Below are positions 6,423 to 12,499 of a stretch of 48,584 bases of DNA, one piece after another (within the stretch, counting starts at the first letter, position 1; each line of letters opens with the position of its first letter). The notes beneath the pieces are model-generated. The model searched no databases, had not been told where the DNA came from, and was given only the letters and a program-made list of their open reading frames with translations. Source of the DNA: a virus. The position numbers and the translations under genes were made by a program. The stretch is from positions 1 to 48,584 of IMG/VR virus record IMGVR_UViG_3300047678_000368; one strand, given 5' to 3'.

Positions 6423-7307
6423 TCATCCCCCGATGCCAACGCCGTGCTCCGGAGCGCGAACCGTCGCCGCATCACTAGCGCCCCGCGTTTCGGCGTAGTC
6501 TTTGGTCGGTGGCGTGCGACGTGTGGTCGCCGCGCGATAGCCAGGGAATGACGGGTGCGTCACGACGCGCGGAGTAGGCCAGAGGCGAATCAGTTCGCCA
6601 TCCAGTCGAATGCCCATCTCGGTGCGTGCCGCAGCCGACTGCTTGAAGAAGAACGCGACGCCGAGTGCGTCGCAGCGATCGCGCATCACGCGCGGCCACG
6701 CGAGATCATGCGGGCGATAGCCAGGTCCAGATTCGCCACCGTAGATCACCCAGTCGATGCCGTCGAGTGCGAGGTCGTCGAGTGGCCCCAGGGCGGGCTC
6801 GTACGAGATGAAGCGCACGACCGCGGGCACGGTGCGCAGCGCGTCCGCGCGCTCCGCGACGCGCATGTCTTCGATTGACGTTCCGAGCCAGACGTGCGGC
6901 CAGCCTTCGCCCCAGTCCGCCGGCAAGCACTGCGCGATGCGTTCGGGACGCTTCGTCAACAACTGCCATGTGAGCGAGGGCGTGGACCGAATGAGGTCCC
7001 ACAACCGCGGGCGCGTTGCCTCCGCGATCGGATGGTCTTCAAAGACATCGCAGAGCGACGCGCAAAACACGAACGTCTCTTCATCGCGCAGCGCCGCTTC
7101 GCGATTCCACGTGATCGGCTTGCGCCAAATCGCGTTGCTCGTGACCTGGCGCGTCGTCGTGCTGGCTGGGCCCCACAGCTTGAGGCCCATGCGATTCGTG
7201 ACGAGCGTGTCGGCGTAACAGTGCTTGCATCCATCGCTGACCTTCATGCAACCCATCCACGGGTTGAGCGTGTGATTGGTCCACGCGATGATCGAGTTGT
7301 CTGCCAT
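6423..7307 (-). CDS. Phage Gp37/Gp68 family protein (DUF5131)
   Basis: A 294-residue member of the DUF5131 family (Gp37 and Gp68 of mycobacteriophages). Diagnostic features are SIIAWTNHTLNPWMGCMKVS near the N-terminus, the Cys-rich DGCKHCYAD (Cys at 27, 30), WQLLTKRPERI near residue 115, WLGTSIED, and VIYGGESGPGYRP near residue 190. The Cys arrangement resembles a metal-binding or Fe-S site, but the activity of the family is not established. ATG at 7307 has CCGAGG nine bases upstream. It lies beside a methyltransferase-like and a ParB-like gene, a pairing that hints at DNA modification. The C-terminal 40 residues are Thr/Arg-rich and variable. Confidence 0.88.
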   Translation of the reverse strand: MADNSIIAWTNHTLNPWMGCMKVSDGCKHCYADTLVTNRMGLKLWGPASTTTRQVTSNAIWRKPITWNREAALRDEETFVFCASLCDVFEDHPIAEATRPRLWDLIRSTPSLTWQLLTKRPERIAQCLPADWGEGWPHVWLGTSIEDMRVAERADALRTVPAVVRFISYEPALGPLDDLALDGIDWVIYGGESGPGYRPHDLAWPRVMRDRCDALGVAFFFKQSAAARTEMGIRLDGELIRLWPTPRVVTHPSFPGYRAATTRRTPPTKDYAETRGASDAATVRAPEHGVGIGG

Positions 7308-7361
7308 GTGAGAAGCCTCGGAAAAGTGTGGAAGGGGATCCGTGTGGTGAACGGGTGTTTG

Positions 7362-7374
7362 TGCGCTTTTGGCA
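7362..7374. promoter_or_regulatory. Dispersed 13-bp site, reverse orientation
   Basis: Plus strand TGCGCTTTTGGCA, so TGCCAAAAGCGCA reads toward the gene at 7307. It lies 55-67 bp upstream of that start. TAGCATC lies just before it on the minus strand, as it also does near the copy at 47185. Confidence 0.55.
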
Positions 7375-7379
7375 CGATG

Positions 7380-7964
7380 CTAGGCGCGAGAGGCGCTCGG
7401 TGTGATGTGCAGGCCGAAGTACCGCGCACTGCGGCCCGCGGGGGCTTCTTGTGCCTCAACCACGTGCCACGAGTGAAGGTAAGTCATTGCGAGACAATAA
7501 TCTACGGCCATTTTGTCGAGTCGGCGCCGCATCGACGTCGGCAGGCGCGATGCAAGCGCGCCGAGCCCGATCGCCCGCAGCGCGGCGTTGTCGGTGGCGC
7601 CGCTGAACATCGTCGAGCCGATGGTGAGGAACACCGTCACCGGTGCACGACCGTTCCGCAGGATCTGCTCCCAGTGCGACCACGGCGCGCCGTACGTGTC
7701 CACGTCGATCACATCGAACGACCATCCAGGCGTCGCCAGCACGCGCACGCTGTCGATCTGCAATCGGCCCGCTGCGGATGTCTTGTCAACGCCGAAGTAT
7801 CGCGCGGGGAATTCCACGCGCAGCGTCTTCCACAGCTGCCCGGTGGCCTGGCACGCATCAAACACGCGGGGCCTCGTCGAGGCATGGTAACGGCGAAGAA
7901 AGTGCCGGCGGAGCGAGAGCTTCGCGCCGAAGTTGTCGTTATCGACCTTGCCCGCGCCGGTCAT
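7380..7964 (-). CDS. SAM-dependent methyltransferase-like protein
   Basis: A 194-residue protein with the outline of a class I methyltransferase: RVFDACQATGQLWKTLR (residues about 33-49, motif I position), YFGVDKTSAAGRLQ (acidic residue after strand 2), and SFDVIDVDTYGAPWSHW (residues about 82-98, motif IV position), followed by a hydrophobic strand VTVFLTIGSTM. The D-V-D-x-Y-G-x-P motif recalls N2-guanine RNA methyltransferases and many unassigned phage enzymes, so the substrate is unknown. The gene overlaps the ParB-like gene by ATGA, which argues for joint function. Confidence 0.6.
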   Translation of the reverse strand: MTGAGKVDNDNFGAKLSLRRHFLRRYHASTRPRVFDACQATGQLWKTLRVEFPARYFGVDKTSAAGRLQIDSVRVLATPGWSFDVIDVDTYGAPWSHWEQILRNGRAPVTVFLTIGSTMFSGATDNAALRAIGLGALASRLPTSMRRRLDKMAVDYCLAMTYLHSWHVVEAQEAPAGRSARYFGLHITPSASRA

Positions 7965-8596
7965 CGTGTGACCTCACGATCGTTCGCCGCGACTTCACAA
8001 AACACGCCCGGCTCGAGCGCGATCGTCTGTACCTGATCCGCGATGTCCGGGTACTGAGCGGACGGCACGCCAATCAGCACCCACACCATCTTCGGCATTG
8101 GGCGCACTTCGACCGGCGTCAGCTCGTCGTCGGCGCTCGTCGTTCCGAGCAGCTTCTCCAGGCTGGCGTCGTCAAACCCCGTGTCGTGCAGCAGATCGTC
8201 GTCTGCCTCGCCCGCGAGCTCTTCAAGCAACGTCGTCAAGGCGGACACCTCCCATTCGCCCTGCGCTTCCTTGTTGTTCAACAACACCGCGAGCGCTTTG
8301 GCTTCCGGATCCGTCAGGCCCTCCACGAAGACCACCGGTACCGTGGTCATGCCGAGCTCTTTGGCGATCGCAAACCGCTGGTGCCCGCCGAGCAGCATAT
8401 GATCCTCGTGACGGGCGACCAGCGGCTGCACCATCCCAAAGCGCTTGATACCGCGCGCGAGTCGCTTGCGCGCGGCCTCCGAGATGCGCCGCGGATTCCA
8501 CGGCGCGACGGTGAGCTCGTCGAGCGCGACATCTACAATGGCGTGAGGCTGTTTGCGTGGTGTGCGTCCGGTGTTGGTGGCGCGTTTCTTGGTCAC
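7961..8596 (-). CDS. ParB/Srx-fold nuclease-like protein
   Basis: A 211-residue protein. Residues 18-110 form a ParB-like domain: VDVALDELTVAPWNPRRISE, then IKRFGMVQPLVARHEDHMLL, then GGHQRFAIAKELG, which holds the G-G-H-x-R nucleotide-binding motif of the ParB/Srx fold. Phages often carry such proteins next to DNA methylases; related domains bind CTP or ATP or cut DNA. The C-terminal 100 residues (DPEAKALAVLLNNKEAQGEW, DELTPVEVRPMPKMVWVLIG) are typical of modification-linked phage ParB proteins. Start is GTG at 8596, overlapping (GTGA) the stop of the small gene upstream. Confidence 0.85.
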   Translation of the reverse strand: MTKKRATNTGRTPRKQPHAIVDVALDELTVAPWNPRRISEAARKRLARGIKRFGMVQPLVARHEDHMLLGGHQRFAIAKELGMTTVPVVFVEGLTDPEAKALAVLLNNKEAQGEWEVSALTTLLEELAGEADDDLLHDTGFDDASLEKLLGTTSADDELTPVEVRPMPKMVWVLIGVPSAQYPDIADQVQTIALEPGVFCEVAANDREVTR

Positions 8597-8766
8597 AGTA
8601 CCCCCAGCGCACGAAGGCGCATGTAAGTAGCGACCGGCACGCCGGCGAGGCGTGCGCGGTCAGCGATCGCGGCCTTTTCCGCGGCCGTCATCTTCACAAG
8701 CACGGCGTCGGCACGTCGTTCGCGAGGTGCCGATGTCGCCGCACGTGGCGGAAGTTGTTCGCTCAT
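8593..8766 (-). CDS. Small ribbon-helix-helix-like protein, 57 aa
   Basis: Reads VLVKMTAAEKAAIADRARLA then GVPVATYMRLRALGVL. A strand followed by two helices with the A-x-x-x-G-V-P-V-x-x-Y-x-R pattern is the layout of MobC/CopG-type ribbon-helix-helix DNA-binding proteins. Overlaps the ParB-like gene by GTGA and the zinc-ribbon gene by ATGA, so it is embedded in one operon. It might regulate or guide the neighbouring ParB/methyltransferase pair. Confidence 0.6.
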   Translation of the reverse strand: MSEQLPPRAATSAPRERRADAVLVKMTAAEKAAIADRARLAGVPVATYMRLRALGVL

Positions 8767-9038
8767 GGCGCAGACTCCGCGGACGTGATGGTTGCGGTGC
8801 GTGCAAGCTCGTGGCCTGCAAGCTCCTGGTTGCAGTCGATGCAGCGGTAGTAGCTCGTGTGTTCCGCCGACCCTTCAACGATGGTCCACGGCGCCGGCTG
8901 GTAGTGCAGCTCGTGATGACCGTCCGCGTCGCTCATCACGGTGACCAGACATTCAACAGTCGCCACTTCCAGCGTCACGAGGCGCAACCCTTGGCAGTGC
9001 GGACAGCACAGCCGGTCAAGCGGGATGACGTCAGACAT
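8763..9038 (-). CDS. Small zinc-ribbon-like protein, 91 aa
   Basis: Two Cys pairs, CCPHC (residues 11-15) and CIDC (about 67-70), stand 50 residues apart with beta-strand-like sequence between (VECLVTVMSDADGHHELHYQ). This fits a zinc ribbon, perhaps for nucleic-acid binding. Unrecognised otherwise. ATG at 9038 lies inside the end of the upstream gene (8-bp overlap). Confidence 0.6.
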   Translation of the reverse strand: MSDVIPLDRLCCPHCQGLRLVTLEVATVECLVTVMSDADGHHELHYQPAPWTIVEGSAEHTSYYRCIDCNQELAGHELARTATITSAESAP

Positions 9039-9321
9039 GGTGGACCCCGTGAATGGCGGAGCGTCGATGGTCCCATGAGGGCACGACGTACGTGCCCTCG
9101 GTCGTCCAGAACGCAATGTCCACGATATCGCACGCGTCTGGTGGCGCGAATCCATAGCGCTCCCGCCACCAGTCGCGAAACTCTTCCAGATGCACCCGTG
9201 CGATGTCAGCGTACTCTGGCTCGCCGTCGGGCGCGTACGACAGCACCGCGCCGGTCTCCGGATCGCAGGAGAGCTCACCGTAGTTCCCGCTGACCACGAA
9301 CCGCCGAGGTTCACGCGGCAT
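9031..9321 (-). CDS. Hypothetical early protein, 96 aa
   Basis: Reads MPREPRRFVVSGNYGELSCD, middle RVHLEEFRDWWRERYGF, end TTEGTYVVPSWDHRRSAIHG. No family recognised. It overlaps the clamp-like gene upstream by 11 bp and the zinc-ribbon gene downstream by 8 bp, so it belongs to the same operon. Confidence 0.6.
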   Translation of the reverse strand: MPREPRRFVVSGNYGELSCDPETGAVLSYAPDGEPEYADIARVHLEEFRDWWRERYGFAPPDACDIVDIAFWTTEGTYVVPSWDHRRSAIHGVHHV

Positions 9322-9913
9322 GAGCCACCGCCCAGTCGGCCACGTGCCCAACGTGTGCGAAGTCGTCGCGGACGCGCATCGGCATGATGAGCCCGAGATA
9401 GCGCGCCGTCGGCATATGCACGAGAATGGCCGCCTCCGGATTGCGTTGCGCGACGCAGAGCACCCGCGCGGTCTGTCCGTAGGAGAATCGCTCCAACAGC
9501 GCGGGATTGATGGGCGGCAGCGGCGCGGTCACCTCAAGCGCGCGCGGAACGACCTGGCGCCACTGTGGGAACGGCCCGGCGAGTTCGTGCACGATGAGCT
9601 CCGCCTGCTTCCCGCGTGCATTGCTGCACGTCGCCACGATCGGCGCGTCGGTGCGCGTCTCGCTCGGTGTGATGTCGATCCACGTGGCCCAGGTCGGAAT
9701 CGCCTTCGCGAAACGCAGGATCATCGCGCGGGGCGGCGTATTGCAATTCACTGCGGGATCGGGTGCGCACGCGAACAATGTGTGCCCATCCGTGGCCGCG
9801 ATCGTGCCATTCTCTTCAACCAACATGCCGCGGATTGGGCCGCGGTGCTCGCTGTCGGACACATGGCGCTGCGCGATGCGCACATCGGCGGCGTCGAGAC
9901 GGAATGCGTACAT
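9311..9913 (-). CDS. Beta-sliding-clamp-like protein, 200 aa
   Basis: Residues 1-60 (MYAFRLDAADVRIAQRHVSD; GMLVEENGTIAATDGHTLFA) closely follow one domain of the DNA polymerase III beta clamp, in which a strand precedes A-T-D-G-H-x-L. The C-terminal part has INPALLERFS and AAILVHMPTARYLGLIMPMR, also clamp-like. At 200 residues it is about half the size of a bacterial DnaN (about 370), so it would hold fewer clamp domains. It could be a phage processivity factor or a decoy of the host clamp. Start chosen at 9913 because CCCGAGGA lies 8 bases upstream. Confidence 0.6.
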   Translation of the reverse strand: MYAFRLDAADVRIAQRHVSDSEHRGPIRGMLVEENGTIAATDGHTLFACAPDPAVNCNTPPRAMILRFAKAIPTWATWIDITPSETRTDAPIVATCSNARGKQAELIVHELAGPFPQWRQVVPRALEVTAPLPPINPALLERFSYGQTARVLCVAQRNPEAAILVHMPTARYLGLIMPMRVRDDFAHVGHVADWAVAHAA

Positions 9914-9973
9914 CGGAAACTCCTCGGGAGATAGGGAACTCCGCGGCGCGTGGTGGACGACGCGAAGCAAGGA

Positions 9974-9997
9974 GCGGGGCGGCGTATGCCGCCCCGC
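9974..9997 (-). terminator. Strong hairpin between DUF932 and clamp-like genes
   Basis: GCGGGGCGGC (9974-9983) pairs perfectly with GCCGCCCCGC (9988-9997) around a 4-base loop. On the minus strand it is followed by TCCTTGCTT, a poor T tract, so it may attenuate, not stop, transcription into the clamp-like gene, or protect the 3' end of the DUF932 message. Confidence 0.4.
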
Positions 9998-10010
9998 GAA
10001 CGGCCACACC

Positions 10011-11066
10011 TTAGACGGTGAGCGCCAACAGCTTGGAAAACACGGTCGCTTTGGTTTGTGCGATGCGTCCCGTCGGGAGCATGGCCGTCAGCTTCTCGCC
10101 CTTCACCGGCAGCACGTCGTAGTGGTCGAGCGCTTCCGTCGCCGCGTTGAACGCATCCCATGAGGTGCACGCGCCGAGCTGGCCCGTGCCGTTCACCCAC
10201 AGCTGCTGAATCGTGAATCGGGTCGCTTCTGCTTTGGCCACACGCGACGGATACAGCGACTTCGCGACCTTCGACGCATCGGCGTCGAGCGCTTCCGGCA
10301 GCGGGCAGAGCGTGTCGAGCACCGCGGCCGCGAACTCCGCTTCGCTCAGTGACGTGCTGCGCATGGTGGCGAACGCCGCGGCCATCGCTTCAGCATCAGC
10401 GACGGTGCCAGTCCACAAGTCCTTCGCGGCCTGATGCCCTTTGCCCGCCGCGTTTGCGCCCACGTGGAGCACGCTGCGCACGGTGGTCCGACCATTCGCC
10501 ATCGCCATCGCCAGGGTATTTGCGCAGACCACCCGCACCGGCGTGGTGGCGACTTGCACACTGGCCTTCCCGTTGTGGTTCGTGCGGACGAGTCCGTAGA
10601 ACTTGATCTCGTCGCCGCCGTTCTCACCGGCGGCGTCGATGCGGTCACCCGTGAACCGAAGCGCCATCCACGCATCGGCGCCCTCGCGCAGCACGCCGGC
10701 GGTTTCGATTACGGCCAGGCCGTCTTCGACCAGCACGTCCACCATCTGCATCGCCTGCCGGTTCGTCACCAGCTCGTAGCGATCAGAGACGACGCCGAGC
10801 ACCGTATTCCGGTCAGCGCGCACCACGGCGCGGTGGTTCGGCACGTCCAATGCGAGCGAATCGATTTCAACGTCGTTCGCGTCAAGCACCGGGATGGTCG
10901 TCGCGATGGGCCGCAGCGCGAGCGGATAGTCCAAGCCGCCGAGGTGCATCGCCTCATCGAACGACAGTTCGTCGGCGACGATCGTGCCGAGCTGATGCCA
11001 TGCCGACTGACGGAGAGAGACGAAGGACGCGGCGCCGTTTTCGCGAGTGTCGAGCTGATGTGCCAT
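10011..11066 (-). CDS. DUF932 family phage/plasmid-like protein
   Basis: A 351-residue protein matching the DUF932 family (TIGR03299-type), common in phages and plasmids and often highly expressed early. Marks: AWHQLGTIVADELSFDEAMH near the N-terminus, ALDVPNHRAVVRADRNTVLG, VVSDRYELVTNRQA, ADAWMALRFTGD, VRVVCANTLAMAMANG near residue 180 and the helical C-terminus with WDAFNAATEALDHY. The biochemical role is unknown. ATG at 11066 with TCCCGAGG 9 bases upstream. A copy of the 13-bp site and a TATAGC box lie 90-110 bp upstream, and a hairpin with a T tract further up isolates it as a separate unit. Confidence 0.88.
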   Translation of the reverse strand: MAHQLDTRENGAASFVSLRQSAWHQLGTIVADELSFDEAMHLGGLDYPLALRPIATTIPVLDANDVEIDSLALDVPNHRAVVRADRNTVLGVVSDRYELVTNRQAMQMVDVLVEDGLAVIETAGVLREGADAWMALRFTGDRIDAAGENGGDEIKFYGLVRTNHNGKASVQVATTPVRVVCANTLAMAMANGRTTVRSVLHVGANAAGKGHQAAKDLWTGTVADAEAMAAAFATMRSTSLSEAEFAAAVLDTLCPLPEALDADASKVAKSLYPSRVAKAEATRFTIQQLWVNGTGQLGACTSWDAFNAATEALDHYDVLPVKGEKLTAMLPTGRIAQTKATVFSKLLALTV

Positions 11067-11159
11067 GAGAGAATGCCTCGGGATGGGGTTGTGGGCCGTC
11101 GGTGCAGCGCGTGGTGGACGCTGCTGGCCACACAAGAAGGATATCCCGAAGCTATACCT

Positions 11160-11172
11160 TGCGCAAGTGGCA
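11160..11172. promoter_or_regulatory. Dispersed 13-bp site upstream of DUF932
   Basis: Plus strand TGCGCAAGTGGCA; on the minus strand TGCCACTTGCGCA followed by AGG and TATAGC, which looks like a -10 box. It lies 94-106 bp before the DUF932 start. No good -35 is seen at the normal spacing. Confidence 0.5.
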
Positions 11173-11215
11173 CGAGCGAGAAAACTGGCAAAAGTCGGTA
11201 AACGATTCAAAAAGT

Positions 11216-11229
11216 GGCGTTTACACGCC
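11216..11229 (-). terminator. Small hairpin with T tract upstream of DUF932
   Basis: GGCGT and ACGCC (plus bases 11216-11220 and 11225-11229) form a 5-bp stem. On the minus strand it is followed by ACTTTTTG, and on the plus strand by TTTTC. It could stop transcription arriving from the gene ending at 11305. The stem is short, so confidence is limited. Confidence 0.4.
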
Positions 11230-11304
11230 TTTTCACCGGCTTCTGCGCTCATATTTGCTCACAAACCTGCTCTTGACGGCCTCCGGCTTGGGCTCAACGC
11301 GACG

Positions 11305-11598
11305 CTACCGGACGACCGCGAGCCCGACCACCTCGCTCGGCGTATATGGATGTCCGAACCCGCCATCGCCCCGGCACATACCGTTCCAGTCGCGCACCGG
11401 CCACTGCCCGCACGTCGCGCACCGCGGAGCGATATCACTGGTGGATCGGCGTCGAATGCCGCGTGCGCGATCCTCGGCGGCGCGCGCCTCGCGGATCGCG
11501 TCTTCGCGATCGAGCGAGCGCTGCAGATACTCGGCGCTGAGTGTGGCGGGATCATTGAACGTGGAAGCACGGCGCGGCGCGCGGGCGCGATCGATCAT
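11305..11598 (-). CDS. Hypothetical protein, 97 aa
   Basis: Reads MIDRARAPRRASTFNDPATL, then a basic helix (REARAAEDRARGIRRR), then CATCGQWPVRDWNGMCRGDG near the C-terminus. The three Cys residues could form a small zinc site. No family recognised. It lies between the 12-bp tandem repeats (upstream) and the hairpin at 11216. The frame is open further upstream through the repeats without a good start codon, so ATG at 11598 is used. Confidence 0.5.
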   Translation of the reverse strand: MIDRARAPRRASTFNDPATLSAEYLQRSLDREDAIREARAAEDRARGIRRRSTSDIAPRCATCGQWPVRDWNGMCRGDGGFGHPYTPSEVVGLAVVR

Positions 11599-11623
11599 GG
11601 GTGGGCTCTGGAGAGTGTGATTA

Positions 11624-11701
11624 TGACGCAGATGGTGACGCAGATGGTGACGCAGATGGTGACGCAGATGGTGACGCAGATGGTGACGCAGGCAGATGGT
11701 G
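11624..11701. repeat. Tandem 12-bp repeats, iteron-like
   Basis: Five exact copies of TGACGCAGATGG run from 11624 to 11683, followed by an interrupted sixth (TGACGCA, then GCAGATGGTGA). They fill most of the gap between the gene starting at 11598 and the stop at 11706. Translated, the minus strand would give a repeated Leu-Arg-His-His. The repeats mark the border between the appendage genes and the early genes. They could be iterons, a regulator array or a recent slippage product. Confidence 0.85.
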
Positions 11702-11705
11702 AGGG

Positions 11706-12071
11706 CTACGGCGCGACCGGCGTTGCCGATGGTGCGACGACCACTCGCGCGCGCAGGCGTACGGGATCCGCGCCGCGCACCTGCACGAGCAGTGTCACCA
11801 GGGCGCCGTCGTACGAGGCGAGACGCAGCCACAACGCGCGCGCGGTGATGGTGAACACGTAGGAGCCATCACCCATCGCGTGCGCGTAGCCGTTGATCGT
11901 GTCGTGAATCGGTGTGCCATCGTATGTGGTCACGGTGATCTCGCAGGTGCGCCCCACCAACGGAGCGCCCTCCGCATCGCGCAGGATCGGCGTGTGCAGC
12001 GTCCACGCGGTGCGCCCGTCAATCGTGATGGGCAGCGGCAATTCACTCGGCGGCGTTTGTGGGCGCGCCAT
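11706..12071 (-). CDS. Beta-rich virion-associated protein, 121 aa
   Basis: Reads MARPQTPPSELPLPITIDGR, then ITVTTYDGTPIHDTINGYAH and YVFTITARALWLRLASYDGA, with strands alternating in the style of an Ig-like or baseplate-upper-protein domain. Likely a minor virion component; no family firmly recognised. Starts one base after the stop of the next gene upstream. Its stop is followed at once by the tandem repeats. Confidence 0.55.
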   Translation of the reverse strand: MARPQTPPSELPLPITIDGRTAWTLHTPILRDAEGAPLVGRTCEITVTTYDGTPIHDTINGYAHAMGDGSYVFTITARALWLRLASYDGALVTLLVQVRGADPVRLRARVVVAPSATPVAP

Positions 12072-12072
12072 G

Positions 12073-12465
12073 CTATTGCGCCGCGCGTTCGTCGGTGATG
12101 ATCGTGCTCGCGACTTCGTGCCAGGTCGTCGAGCCGCCAATGGTGCCCTTCAAGAAATGCACAAAGACCTTCTGGTCCTTGTAGGTCGGCAGCAGTCGGA
12201 GCCGCAACGCGTCACCACTGGGATAGACGTAGTAGCGATTCGTGCCGCTGATGTTGGTCAGGTTGTACGTGAGATCGGCGTGAATCGCGACCGAGCTGCT
12301 CAACTCTTTCGTAGACGAATAGAACGCCCACACGTCGCTCGCGCCCACCACGGGCTGATCCTGGTCGATATCGCCCGTGGTGGCGTTCACGGTGTCTTTG
12401 ACGATCTCGCACCAGAGGATGCCATCGTTCCCGATCGGCGTTTCGGCAGCAATGCTATTGGCCAT
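12073..12465 (-). CDS. Beta-rich virion-associated protein, 130 aa
   Basis: Reads MANSIAAETPIGNDGILWCE, with IHADLTYNLTNISGTNRYYV and YKDQKVFVHFLKGTIGG. It looks like a compact beta domain of the type found in phage tail accessory proteins. Not recognised. It sits between the repetitive fibre gene and gene 11706-12071 in the same direction, so a structural role at the tail is the simplest reading. Confidence 0.55.
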   Translation of the reverse strand: MANSIAAETPIGNDGILWCEIVKDTVNATTGDIDQDQPVVGASDVWAFYSSTKELSSSVAIHADLTYNLTNISGTNRYYVYPSGDALRLRLLPTYKDQKVFVHFLKGTIGGSTTWHEVASTIITDERAAQ

Positions 12466-12499
12466 CGTGGTCTCGGAGTCTGAGGGAGTGGCGCATCAA

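Larger units (their letters stand above)
11067..11304. other. Regulatory gap upstream of DUF932
   Basis: No gene is visible in these 238 bp. They hold the 13-bp site at 11160-11172, a TATAGC box close to it on the minus strand, an A-rich stretch around 11180-11215 and a hairpin at 11216-11229. The comparatively AT-rich part could also help DNA melting. Confidence 0.5.

Noticed and set aside
11624-11701. CRISPR array
   Set aside because: Repeats are 12 bp and directly adjacent with no spacers, and no cas gene is present.
11305-11832. Extended protein with Leu-Arg-His-His repeats
   Set aside because: The frame runs through the tandem repeats and into the antisense-free coding region of 11706-12071 in another frame, with no start codon upstream that has a ribosome-binding site.
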